A stretch of 64,000 bases of DNA, taken from NCBI GenBank assembly GCA_963840095.1, contig CAWIXN010000004.1, positions 496,001-560,000 of the forward strand, in the 5' to 3' direction. This document shows positions 42,770-50,947 of the stretch, in pieces; position 1 is the stretch's first letter, and the number at the start of each line of letters is the position of its first letter. Source of the stretch: DATBGO01 sp963840095 (GTDB lineage: Bacteria > Actinomycetota > Actinomycetes > Streptosporangiales > Streptosporangiaceae). The notes under the pieces were generated by a model. The model searched no databases, was not told where the DNA came from, and worked only from the letters and a program-made list of their open reading frames with translations. The translations under genes and the position numbers were made by a program.

Positions 42770-43567
42770 CTACACGTCCCAGCCTGCGTCCACCGGGATG
42801 TCGTGGCCGGTGATGTTGCGCGCGCCCGGAGAGACGAGGAACCTGATGGCCTCGCCCACGTCGGACTCTTCGACGAACCTGCCCAGGGCGGTCTGGGCGG
42901 CGAAGCCGGCGTACACGTCCTCGGCAGGCTTGCCCAGCTTCCGGGCCTTCTCGGCCACGATGCGGTCCATCCGGGCGCCGTTGGTGACGTTCGGGCACAC
43001 GTCGTTGACGGTGATGTCGTACGGCCCTAGCTCGAGCGCCAGGGTCCGGGTGAGGCCGCGGACTGCCCATTTGGACGATGAGTAGCCGCTGCGGTTGCGG
43101 TAACCGCGCAGCCCCGAGGTCCCGGCCAGATTGACGATGCGGCCCTCGCCGCGGGCGATCAGGTGGGGGATCACGTGCTTGCAGGGAAGAAAGGTCCCGA
43201 TCACGTTCAGCTCGAGGATCTGGCGGAACTCCTCGGCCGGGTAGTCCTGGGCCGGGGTCTCGATAGGGCCCGTCCCGCCTGCCGTGTTCACGAGGATGTC
43301 GATGCCCCCGAACCGCTCGGCCACCAGGGCCGCCATGGCCCGCACCCGTTCCTCGTCGGTCACGTCGCACGGGACCGGAAGACTGTCGCGGCCCGGGTAT
43401 TTCTCGTTCAGCGCGGCCGCCTTGGCCTGAAGCGTGTCCTTCGTCCGCCCGATCAGGGCGACGTGCGCCCCGTCCTGTGCCAGGTACTCCGACACCACCG
43501 CGCCGATCCCCTTGGCGGCGCCGGTGACGATCGCCACCTTCCCCTCCAGCGGCAGGCCGCTGGTCAT
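42770..43567 (-). CDS. SDR-family oxidoreductase
   Basis: A 265-residue classical short-chain dehydrogenase. The NAD(P) site is VTGAAKGIGAVVSEYL, the structural NTAG is LVNTAGGTG, and the catalytic triad is in NLAGTSG (Ser position, here S in GTSG) and YSSSKWAV. It starts on the last bases of the IclR gene (ATGA), so regulator and enzyme are coupled. Substrate unknown. Confidence 0.92.
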   Translation of the reverse strand: MTSGLPLEGKVAIVTGAAKGIGAVVSEYLAQDGAHVALIGRTKDTLQAKAAALNEKYPGRDSLPVPCDVTDEERVRAMAALVAERFGGIDILVNTAGGTGPIETPAQDYPAEEFRQILELNVIGTFLPCKHVIPHLIARGEGRIVNLAGTSGLRGYRNRSGYSSSKWAVRGLTRTLALELGPYDITVNDVCPNVTNGARMDRIVAEKARKLGKPAEDVYAGFAAQTALGRFVEESDVGEAIRFLVSPGARNITGHDIPVDAGWDV

Positions 43568-44439
43568 GCGTGACTCCTCTCGCGGGCGGCCGCTGGGCCG
43601 ATGCTCACCTCAGACGCTGAGATCGGCGGTGCCTTCAGCCCGAGTGGCCGGCCGATCGCAGCGGCCGCGTCATGAACAAGACCGACATCCTGGCGGACCC
43701 GCTCGACGGACAGTCGCGGGCTCGGCCCGGCGATGCCGACCGCGCAGACCACGTCGGTGTCGGACAGGACCGGGACCGCGATACCCCACACCCCGACGTT
43801 CGTTTCCTCGTAGCTGCTGGCCCAGCCGCGGGCCCGGATGGCCTTCAGCTCGTGGCGGAGCGCCTGCGGATCGGTGATCGTGGACTGGCAGAACCGCTCC
43901 AGCGGCTGCGCGATGATCCGCCCGATGTCATCGGCGGGCATGAACGCGAGCAGCGCCTTCTGCGAGGCACCCGCGTGCATGGGCAGTTGCCGCCCGGGCT
44001 GAACCGACAAGCGCAGCGGCTGCGGCGTCTCCACGCGCTCCAGGCACACGCTCCGGTCTCGCTCCGGGGTGAGGACGGTCAGCAGGGCAGTCTCGCCGGT
44101 GGCATCCGAGAGCCTGCGCAGCGGCCCGATCGCCACCGGGCGCAGGTCGGCGACGGCGCGGGCCCGCTCGCCGAGGCTCAGCGCGCCGACGCCGAGGCGG
44201 AAGCGGCGGGTCTCCTCATGCTGGCTGACGTAGCCAAGGCGCTTCAGCGCGGCCAGGATGCGATGCACGGTCGGGACCGGCAGGTGCTGGACGCGGGCGA
44301 TGTCCGTGGTGGTCCACTCGGGCCGCGACTCGGTGAAGACCTCCAGGATTCCGAAGGTCCGCTCGAGGACCTGGAAGGCCGGCTTCGGCTCATGATCTGC
44401 GGCGCTGTCCTGCGTGCGGTCCGCCGTGGGCTTCGACAC
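43564..44439 (-). CDS. IclR-family transcriptional regulator
   Basis: A 291-residue regulator. The N-terminal winged helix (AFQVLERTFGILEVF to PVPTVHRILAALKRLGYV) is followed by the IclR effector domain (GASQKALLAFMP, SYEETNVGVWGIAVPV). GTG start behind GGAGG; a longer frame upstream overlaps the divergent gene. It is divergent from the DUF6282/molybdenum-hydroxylase operon and heads the SDR-tautomerase-aminotransferase strand, so it probably controls both. Confidence 0.93.
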   Translation of the reverse strand: MSKPTADRTQDSAADHEPKPAFQVLERTFGILEVFTESRPEWTTTDIARVQHLPVPTVHRILAALKRLGYVSQHEETRRFRLGVGALSLGERARAVADLRPVAIGPLRRLSDATGETALLTVLTPERDRSVCLERVETPQPLRLSVQPGRQLPMHAGASQKALLAFMPADDIGRIIAQPLERFCQSTITDPQALRHELKAIRARGWASSYEETNVGVWGIAVPVLSDTDVVCAVGIAGPSPRLSVERVRQDVGLVHDAAAAIGRPLGLKAPPISASEVSIGPAAARERSHA

Positions 44440-44512
44440 CTGCGCTGACCTCCGAGGGGTAGGCGCTGAAGCAGCAGAATGGTAGCATCCCGATCCCGAG
44501 TGCCGAAAGGCA

Positions 44513-44529
44513 GTTTCACTCTGCGAGAG
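44513..44529. promoter_or_regulatory. Candidate IclR operator
   Basis: gtttcactctgcgagag in the divergent IclR/DUF6282 control region resembles gtttctcgctgtctgag (45545-45561) and cttctcgctctgcacaag (minus strand of 45567-45584) before the hydroxylase genes. The shared core is TTC(T/A)C-CT-TG. Weak evidence based on similarity and position. Confidence 0.35.
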
Positions 44530-44572
44530 ACCCTCGGCAACTAGCACAGTGCGACAAACACCGGGAGTGAGC

Positions 44573-45541
44573 ATGGACCGACCTGATCTCGAGCTCCTGC
44601 GCGGCGCCATCGACACGCACGCGCACACCGCACCTGCCCTGTTCAAGCGCCATATCGACGATGCCGCCCTGGCCGAGATCGCGATCGGCTTCGGGATGCG
44701 CGGCTTCGTGCTCAAGGACCACGATGCATCCACGACCGGCCGCGCGTACTACGTCAACCGGATGCATCCGGAGGTCGAGTCGTTCGGGTCGGTGGTGCTG
44801 AACCGCTCGGTCGGCGGGCTCAACCCCTACGTCGCTGAGTCCGCCATCCACTACGGCGCCAAGATCGTCTGGATGCCCTCCAATCACTCGAAATACCATG
44901 CGGACTATTTCGACATGCCGGACTACCCGCAGTTCGGGCGGCCCCGCAAGCAGCTTCCGGGCGAGGGGGTGACGGTGTTCGAGGAGGACGGCGCCACCCT
45001 GACCAAGGCCGCCCGGACGATCTGCGAGATCGTGGCCGAAAACAACGTGGCCCTGGCCACCGGTCACCTGTCGCTGGCCGAAATCAGGGCGCTGCAAGAC
45101 GCCGCGGTCCAGGCCGGCGTCACCCGGTTCATCGTGACCCACGCCAACTGGTCGTTGTGCAAGCTCGATCTTGACGTGCAGCGGGAGCTCATCGCCAAGG
45201 GCGCGGTCATGGAGTACGTGGCCTGCTCGTGCGTGTCCCCGATCTTCTGGGAGCAGCAGCCCGGCGAACTCGCCGAATGGATCATCGCGCTGCGCGGCGA
45301 GAACATCGTCCTCGGCTCCGACCTGGGCCAGTTCGCCGGCCCCCCGCACCCGGAGGGCCTGCGGATGCTGCTGGCCGCGCTGCTCGACGTCGGCGTCCCC
45401 TACGAGTACCTGGAGAAGATGACCAAGCAGAACCCGGCCGGGGTGCTCGGACTGGATCCGGGCTGGACCCCGCCGGCCAGCGCCCGGCCGGCCAGCGCCC
45501 CGCCGGCCAGCGCCCCGCCGGCTAGCCCCGCGGCGGGCTGA
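44573..45541 (+). CDS. DUF6282 family metal-dependent hydrolase
   Basis: A 322-residue amidohydrolase-like protein. An early DTHAHTAPAL gives the first two metal His, VLKDHDASTTG another ligand region, ATGHLSLAEI and FIVTHANW further His, and LGSDLGQFAGPP the closing Asp. The family is uncharacterised. The C-terminus ends in a Pro-Ala-Ser repeat made of 15-bp units. GGGAG lies 6 bases before the ATG. First gene of the plus-strand catabolic operon. Confidence 0.85.
   Translation: MDRPDLELLRGAIDTHAHTAPALFKRHIDDAALAEIAIGFGMRGFVLKDHDASTTGRAYYVNRMHPEVESFGSVVLNRSVGGLNPYVAESAIHYGAKIVWMPSNHSKYHADYFDMPDYPQFGRPRKQLPGEGVTVFEEDGATLTKAARTICEIVAENNVALATGHLSLAEIRALQDAAVQAGVTRFIVTHANWSLCKLDLDVQRELIAKGAVMEYVACSCVSPIFWEQQPGELAEWIIALRGENIVLGSDLGQFAGPPHPEGLRMLLAALLDVGVPYEYLEKMTKQNPAGVLGLDPGWTPPASARPASAPPASAPPASPAAG
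45472..45531. repeat. 15-bp in-frame tandem repeat x4
   Basis: Four copies of ccggccagcgcccgg-like units at the 3' end of the DUF6282 gene, coding the repeated PASAP peptide. Confidence 0.92.
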
Positions 45542-45544
45542 GCC

Positions 45545-45584
45545 GTTTCTCGCTGTCTGAGAACCCCTTGTGCAGAGCGAGAAG
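45545..45584. promoter_or_regulatory. Inverted repeat between DUF6282 gene and coxM-like gene
   Basis: TTCTCGCT (45547-45554) and AGCGAGAA (45576-45583) form an exact 8-bp inverted repeat with a 21-bp spacer, 33 bp before the next start. It may be an operator for the IclR protein or an internal hairpin. Confidence 0.4.
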
Positions 45585-45615
45585 TGCCGCCTAGCATCTC
45601 CGGCGGAGGGACGTG

Positions 45616-46479
45616 ATGTTCACCAGACCATTCAGGTACGAGCGAGCGGAGCGGCTCACGGATGCCTGTTCGCTGCTGCGCGTGCACGGCGAGGGCGCGA
45701 AGGTCATCGCCGGCGGCCAGAGCCTGATGCCCCTGATCAACCTGGGCCTGGTGCAGCCCGACGTCGTGATCGACATCTCGAGCGTCACCGGGCAGCGAGA
45801 GCTGCGGGCGGAGGACGGCTACCTGACCATCGGGGCGCTCACCACGCATGCCGCGCTGGCGGCCGACCAGCTGGTGGCGGATGCTCAGCCGCTGCTGGGC
45901 GCGGCCGCCCGGCTGGTCGGGAACGCGCGGGTTCGCAGCCGCGGCACTCTCGGCGGGTCACTGGCCCACAGTGACCCGGCGGGCGAGCTTCCGCTGGTGA
46001 TGACCGCGCTCGGGGCCACCTATGAGCTCACCAACGGCGAGCAGACGCGGACGCTCCCCGCCGAGGAGTTCCACGTCACCTTCATGACCACGCAGCTAGC
46101 GGAGGACGAGCTGATCGTGAGCGTCCGGCTGCCGACGCTCGGGCCCGGCTGGGGCTGGAGCTTCCAGGAGGTATCCAGGCGGGATGGCGACTTCGCGATG
46201 GCCGCGGTGGCGGTGCTGGTCCGGGTGGCGGACGGCATGATCGTCGAGAGCCGGGTCGCCGTGGGCGGCGTGAGCGACCGCCCGGTGCGCCTGGCGGATG
46301 TCGAGACCTCGCTGAGCGGCGCCGCCCCGGCCCAGATCGGTGAGCGGGTCGGCCCGCTGCGGGGCATCCGGCCGGTGACGGACGCGGGCGCCAGCGCTGA
46401 ATACCGGGCTCAGCTGGGCCAGGTCCTGGTGACCCGGGCGCTCACGGCGGCCAGCGAGCGATCCGCGGAGGCGGCGTGA
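45616..46479 (+). CDS. Molybdenum hydroxylase medium (FAD) subunit
   Basis: A 287-residue FAD-binding subunit of the CoxM/xanthine dehydrogenase type. FAD motifs are VIAGGQSLMPLINLGL and TLGGSLAHSDPAGELP. It passes electrons from the Fe-S subunit to an acceptor. GGAGG precedes the ATG. Its stop overlaps the next gene's GTG (GTGA). Confidence 0.93.
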   Translation: MFTRPFRYERAERLTDACSLLRVHGEGAKVIAGGQSLMPLINLGLVQPDVVIDISSVTGQRELRAEDGYLTIGALTTHAALAADQLVADAQPLLGAAARLVGNARVRSRGTLGGSLAHSDPAGELPLVMTALGATYELTNGEQTRTLPAEEFHVTFMTTQLAEDELIVSVRLPTLGPGWGWSFQEVSRRDGDFAMAAVAVLVRVADGMIVESRVAVGGVSDRPVRLADVETSLSGAAPAQIGERVGPLRGIRPVTDAGASAEYRAQLGQVLVTRALTAASERSAEAA

Positions 46480-46508
46480 CCGGAGGCGGCGCGACCGGAG
46501 GCGGCGTG
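46462..46508. repeat. 15-bp tandem repeat x3 at a start site
   Basis: Units ending in gcggaggcggcg recur every 15 bp across the FAD/Fe-S subunit junction. Each unit contains a GGAGG, and two are followed by GTG, so the repeat has duplicated the translation start signal. Confidence 0.85.
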
Positions 46509-47015
46509 ACCGACAACAGGGCCGTCACCCTCACCGTGAACGGCCGGCGGATCACCCGGGCGGCAGGCGGCCACTTCACCCTGCTGCGCTGGCTGCGTGA
46601 TCTGGCCGACGTGACCGATCCGAAGTACGGCTGCGGGGAAGGCGTCTGCGGTGCCTGCACGGTCCTCGTCGATGACGTTCCTGTTTCCAGCTGCCTCGTG
46701 CTCGCTGCGCAAGTGGACGGCGCTGTCGTCACCACGGCGGCGGGCCTGACCGAACCCGACGGGTCGCTCAGCCCGCTCCAGCGCGCTTTCCACGAGCGGC
46801 ATGCCGCGCAATGCGGGTTCTGCACGCCGGGCATGCTGATGACGGCCGCCGCCATGCTCTCTGGCGGCTGCCGGCGGTCCCGGGCGGAGATCCGCAGCGA
46901 GCTCCATGGCAACCTGTGCCGCTGCACCGGCTACGGCCCCATCGTGGACGCGGTCGAGGCCGCCCAGGAACAGGCCGCCCAGGAACAGGCAGCCGGGGCA
47001 GAGGCGGACCGGTGA
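46476..47015 (+). CDS. Molybdenum hydroxylase small (2Fe-2S) subunit
   Basis: A 179-residue Fe-S subunit with two [2Fe-2S] clusters: plant-type CGEGVCGACTV with a later Cys in SSCLV, and the second site in QCGFCTPGML and CRCTGYG. The GTG start overlaps the FAD subunit stop; a second GTG 30 bp on also has GGAGG before it, because a 15-bp unit (tgaccggaggcggcg) is repeated there. The native start cannot be decided. Confidence 0.93.
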   Translation: MTGGGATGGGVTDNRAVTLTVNGRRITRAAGGHFTLLRWLRDLADVTDPKYGCGEGVCGACTVLVDDVPVSSCLVLAAQVDGAVVTTAAGLTEPDGSLSPLQRAFHERHAAQCGFCTPGMLMTAAAMLSGGCRRSRAEIRSELHGNLCRCTGYGPIVDAVEAAQEQAAQEQAAGAEADR

Positions 47016-49357
47016 GCGGGGCCCAGGTTCCTTCGACCGGGATCCGGACGTCGAAGGAAGACGAGCTCAGGGTGGTGCGCCAGCCGCTGCCGCGCCACGA
47101 CCAGGCGGAGAAGATCGCTGGCACCACCCGGTACGCCGGAGACCTCGCGTTCGCCAGCATGTTCCACGCCCGCCTGGTGCGCTCCCCGCTGCCGTCGGCG
47201 CGGATCACCCGGCGGGACGGCGCCGCGGCCCTGGCCGTGCCAGGCGTCGTGTGCGTGCTGTTCGGCGAGGACGTCCCGCACAACATCATCTGGGTTGACG
47301 TCCCCGGTCAGACGGTCGAGGTGGCCGCGCTGAAGGCCAGCATGGAGGTGCTCGCCACCGACCGGATCAGGTTCCACGGTGAGCCGGTGGCCCTGGTCGT
47401 CGCGGAGACCGAGGACGCGCTGGCCGAGGCGTGCGAGCTGGTGGAGGTCGACTACGAGGAGCTGCCCGGGGTCTTCGATCCCGACCTGGCGCTCACCGAT
47501 GGCGCTCCGCCCGTGCACGACCAGGGAAACCTGCTCGGGGAGTGGAACATCGACACCGGTGACGTCGCCGCGGCCTTCGAGACCGCGGACGTGGTCGTCG
47601 AGGGCAGCTATGCGACGCAGACCGTGGACCACGCCTACCTCGAGCCCGAGGCGGGCGTGGGCTGGCTCGATGACGATGGCGTCCTGAACCTCCGGGTCGC
47701 GACCCAGGTCGTCGAGCACTACCGGGACGTGGCCAGGATCCTCGGGGTACCCGAGGCCAGGGTGCGGGTCATCGCGCCCTACGTGGGCGGGGGCTTCGGC
47801 GGCAAGGAGGACATGACCGTCGAGCCCTACCTGGCCCTGGCCGTCTGGCGCACCCGGCGCGCGGTCCGCATGCAGTGGACCAGGCAGGAGTCATTGCTGG
47901 CCCGCCCGAAACGGCACAGCATGCGGCTGCGGTACCGGACCGCGGCCCGCCACGACGGCATCATCGTCGGCCAACAGATCGACATCACCGCCGACTCGGG
48001 CGCCTACGCCTACCTGTCCGCGCTGGTGCTGCTGTATTCATCGGTGCACGCCTGCGGCCCCTACCGGGTGGACAACGTGCGGCTGCGGGCCCGCTGCGCT
48101 TACACCAACAACCCCCCGACGTCGGCCTTCCGCGGGTTCGGCGGCATGCAGGTGGTCTTCGGTTACGAGTCGCAGATGGATCTCCTCGCTCGCGAGCTGC
48201 AGATCGCCCCGGCTGACATCAGGAAGCGAAACGCGCTGGCACGCGGTGATGTCCTGCCCGTGGGCCAGCCGATCCAGACCGAGGTGCTGCTGGCGGAGAC
48301 CATCGACGCGGTGCTGGCCCGGGCGGGCGCCAAACCGGCGCCATCCGGCCCGCGCACGGTGGTGGGCCGCGGGATCGCCGCCAACATCCAGTCCTACGGC
48401 AGGATCGTCTGGCTGAACGACTCGGCCGCCGCCTGGGTCGGGTTCCAGCTCGACGGGAGCCTGACCGTGCGCTGCGGGGTTCCTGACATCGGCGGCGGCC
48501 AGGCGTCGTCGCTGGCCCAGATCGCGTCCGAGGTCCTGGGCGTCCCGATGGACCGGATCACCGTGCACTTCGGCGACTCATCCCTGACCCCGCTGGCCGG
48601 CACGACGACGGCGACCAGGCAGCTGCTCATGTCGGGGAACGCGGTGTACGAGGCGAGCGTCCTGCTCCGCGACGGCGTGCTGCGGGCGGTGGCCGACGAG
48701 ACCGGGCAGCCTTTTGAGGGCCTCCGGATCGACGCCGACGGCATCAGCGGGCCGGGCCAGGCCCTGGCCGTCCCGGAGGCCCTGGTGACCTGCCGCCGGC
48801 GCAACGTGCCCATCGAGGCGCTCGGCACCTTCTTCGGTCCCAAGGGCAAGCCCGTGGTCAAGAACCTGCGCGCCGACCGGGTGTTCCCCGACTTCACGTT
48901 CGGGACTCACCTGTGCGACCTCGAGGTGGATCTCGACACCGGCAAGGTGAAGCTGCTCAGGTACGTGGCCGCGCACGACGTCGGCCGGGCCATCAACCCC
49001 CGGTCGGTGGAGGGGCAGATCAGCGGCGGCGCCGCCCAGGGCCTCGGGATGGCGCTCCTCGAGGAGGTGGTGGTCGAGGACGGCGTGAACCTTACCGGCG
49101 GCTTCTTCCAGTACCTGATCCCCACCGCCACCGACCTGCCCGATATCGAGTCCATCGTGCTCGAATCGGGAGAGGGGCTGGGCCCCTTCGGCGCCCGGGG
49201 GATCGGCGAGCCTCCGATCGGGCCCCCGGCGGCGGCCGTGGCCAGCGCCATCCACGAGGCGCTCGGGACCCGGCCGACCGTGCTCCCGATCACGCCCGAG
49301 CGCGTGCTGGCCTGCGTCAGCGCGGCCGGGGCGCGAGCGGCTTCCGCGGAGAACTAG
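47012..49357 (+). CDS. Molybdenum hydroxylase large (molybdopterin) subunit
   Basis: A 781-residue catalytic subunit of the xanthine oxidase family. Mo-cofactor segments are YVGGGFGGKEDMTVEP, TSAFRGFGGMQ and the catalytic Glu in GARGIGEPPIG. The active-site loop lacks AYRCSFR, so it is not a true CO dehydrogenase; hydroxylation of an N-heterocycle or aldehyde is more likely. The GTG start overlaps the small-subunit stop (GTGA). The set M-S-L is complete; maturation genes are absent here. Confidence 0.94.
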   Translation: MSGAQVPSTGIRTSKEDELRVVRQPLPRHDQAEKIAGTTRYAGDLAFASMFHARLVRSPLPSARITRRDGAAALAVPGVVCVLFGEDVPHNIIWVDVPGQTVEVAALKASMEVLATDRIRFHGEPVALVVAETEDALAEACELVEVDYEELPGVFDPDLALTDGAPPVHDQGNLLGEWNIDTGDVAAAFETADVVVEGSYATQTVDHAYLEPEAGVGWLDDDGVLNLRVATQVVEHYRDVARILGVPEARVRVIAPYVGGGFGGKEDMTVEPYLALAVWRTRRAVRMQWTRQESLLARPKRHSMRLRYRTAARHDGIIVGQQIDITADSGAYAYLSALVLLYSSVHACGPYRVDNVRLRARCAYTNNPPTSAFRGFGGMQVVFGYESQMDLLARELQIAPADIRKRNALARGDVLPVGQPIQTEVLLAETIDAVLARAGAKPAPSGPRTVVGRGIAANIQSYGRIVWLNDSAAAWVGFQLDGSLTVRCGVPDIGGGQASSLAQIASEVLGVPMDRITVHFGDSSLTPLAGTTTATRQLLMSGNAVYEASVLLRDGVLRAVADETGQPFEGLRIDADGISGPGQALAVPEALVTCRRRNVPIEALGTFFGPKGKPVVKNLRADRVFPDFTFGTHLCDLEVDLDTGKVKLLRYVAAHDVGRAINPRSVEGQISGGAAQGLGMALLEEVVVEDGVNLTGGFFQYLIPTATDLPDIESIVLESGEGLGPFGARGIGEPPIGPPAAAVASAIHEALGTRPTVLPITPERVLACVSAAGARAASAEN

Positions 49358-49379
49358 GTCAGGACGGAGCGCGAGCGCC

Positions 49380-49649
49380 ATGCAGTCACCGGACTCCCCG
49401 AGCGCAGTCCAGCCACCGGATTTCCCGATGATCGTGGGCGGCGAGCGAGTCGGCGCCCGGTCGGGCGAACGGCTCGATGTGGTCAACCCGGCCACCGGAG
49501 ACCCCTGTGCCACCGTGCCACTAGGCACCGAGGAAGACGCCGACCTCGCGGTGGCCGCCGCCGCTCGGGCCTTCGAGCCGTGGCGGAAGACCCCGGTCAA
49601 GAACGTCGGAGTGTCCCTGGGCGGGCACCTGCCGCTGTTCGAGCTCTAG
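49380..49649 (+). pseudogene. Truncated aldehyde dehydrogenase
   Basis: An 89-residue frame. Residues about 17-68 are an aldehyde dehydrogenase N-terminus (FPMIVGGERVGARSGERLDV, then VNPATGDPCATVPLG and AFEPWRKTP). It then ends with VKNVGVSLGGHLPLFEL, which resembles an ALDH C-terminal strand (KxVxVSL) fused on. The catalytic Cys and Glu are absent. I read it as a large in-frame deletion or truncation; the C-terminal assignment is weak. Confidence 0.65.
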
Positions 49650-49732
49650 GCCCGGGCTTGGTGACGGGCGACGACGGCGACGGCGGTCGCGGTCGCGGTG
49701 GCCGCCGTGAGGCGGGCCGGGGTTGGCGTGAG

Positions 49733-50941
49733 ATGGCAGGAACTGCCGGGCCCTCCGCGCCGATCGACCTCGTCCACGACGTCACGCTGGAGGTCCTCGA
49801 GGACGACCCGTACCCGACCTACGCCTGGATGCGCCGGCACCGCCCGATCGCCTACGTGCCGGACACCGGCCGGGTCTGGATCACCACCTGGGACCTGTGC
49901 GACGAGGCCGGGAACCACGACGAGGTCTTCGGGCCCACCACCGAGGTCTTCCACGCGGTCTACGGCGACCCGAACGTGATGAGCCTCACCGGTGCCGAGC
50001 ACCTGGCCCATCGCGGCCCGCTGAACGCGTGTTTCCGGCCCCGAGCCGTGCGCGGGTACCGCGAGGGGCTGCTCCGCGCCACCGCCGCCCGCTACGTTGA
50101 GGCGATCCGCCACCACGGACAGGCCGACGCGAACGCCGGCATCCTGGAGCGGATCAGTATGCGCGCCATCGCTGATGTGCTCGGCTTCAGCGACGTCGAC
50201 GACGACAGGCTGGTCCGCTGGTTCCATGGATACGCTGCCTACCTGGTCGACTTCGGCCGGAGCAGCGAAGTGGCCGCCCACGGCCGGGCCGTCAAGGCGG
50301 AGGTCGCCGCCTACCTGGGCGGCCGGCTGGAGCGGCTCGCGGCCCATCCGGACGGCAGCACGCTGTCCCACCTGCTCCACGACGGCATGCCTGCGGGCAC
50401 CACCCGCAGCCTGGACCAGATCATCGGCGATACCGGTGTCATGATCGTCGGCGGATTCCAGGAGCCCGCCCACGGCGCGGCGAACACGCTGCACGGCCTG
50501 TTCAGCCGCCCCGACCAGGCCGCGCGCCTCGCCGCCGACCCGGCGGCCTGGTCAGCCGCGGCCGTGGAGGAGGGACTGCGATGGCTGGCACCGTTCGGCA
50601 TGACCGAGAAGCTCACCACGGCTGACGTCACGGTCGGCGGCGTCCATATCCCGGCCGGGACCGAGGTCGCCCTGGTCCTCGGCTCGGCCAACCGGGACGA
50701 GACCCGCTACCGCGATCCTGACGTGTTCGACCTGGACCGCCCGCGGCAGAGCCAGGCCGCCTTCGGCTATGGCCTGCATTTCTGCCTCGGTCACTTTGTC
50801 GCTCGCCAGCTTGAGCAGGTCATGCTCGAGGAAATGTTCACCCGGCTGCCGCGGCTGCGGCCCGATCCTGACCGCCCGGCGCTGGTGCATGGCTGGGCGG
50901 TTCGTGCGGCTAAGCGGCTGCCCGTTATCTGGGATGCCTGA
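49733..50941 (+). CDS. Cytochrome P450
   Basis: A 402-residue soluble P450. The haem loop is FGYGLHFCLGHFVAR with the Cys ligand, the ExxR motif is EEGLRW, and the N-terminal part has LEDDPYPTYAWMRRH. The I-helix reads GGFQEPAHG where AGxET(T) is usual, so the conserved Thr for oxygen activation is Pro; a GGxQEP-type variant is known in some actinobacterial P450s (from memory). No ferredoxin gene is adjacent. Start placed at the ATG of MAGTAGPS. Probably the hydroxylase or demethylase of the cluster. Confidence 0.92.
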   Translation: MAGTAGPSAPIDLVHDVTLEVLEDDPYPTYAWMRRHRPIAYVPDTGRVWITTWDLCDEAGNHDEVFGPTTEVFHAVYGDPNVMSLTGAEHLAHRGPLNACFRPRAVRGYREGLLRATAARYVEAIRHHGQADANAGILERISMRAIADVLGFSDVDDDRLVRWFHGYAAYLVDFGRSSEVAAHGRAVKAEVAAYLGGRLERLAAHPDGSTLSHLLHDGMPAGTTRSLDQIIGDTGVMIVGGFQEPAHGAANTLHGLFSRPDQAARLAADPAAWSAAAVEEGLRWLAPFGMTEKLTTADVTVGGVHIPAGTEVALVLGSANRDETRYRDPDVFDLDRPRQSQAAFGYGLHFCLGHFVARQLEQVMLEEMFTRLPRLRPDPDRPALVHGWAVRAAKRLPVIWDA

Positions 50942-50947
50942 CGACTG

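Noticed and set aside
46476..49357. CO dehydrogenase (CoxMSL)
   Set aside because: Gene order fits, but the large subunit has TSAFRGFGG where the CO enzyme has AYRCSFR; a general molybdenum hydroxylase is the safer call.
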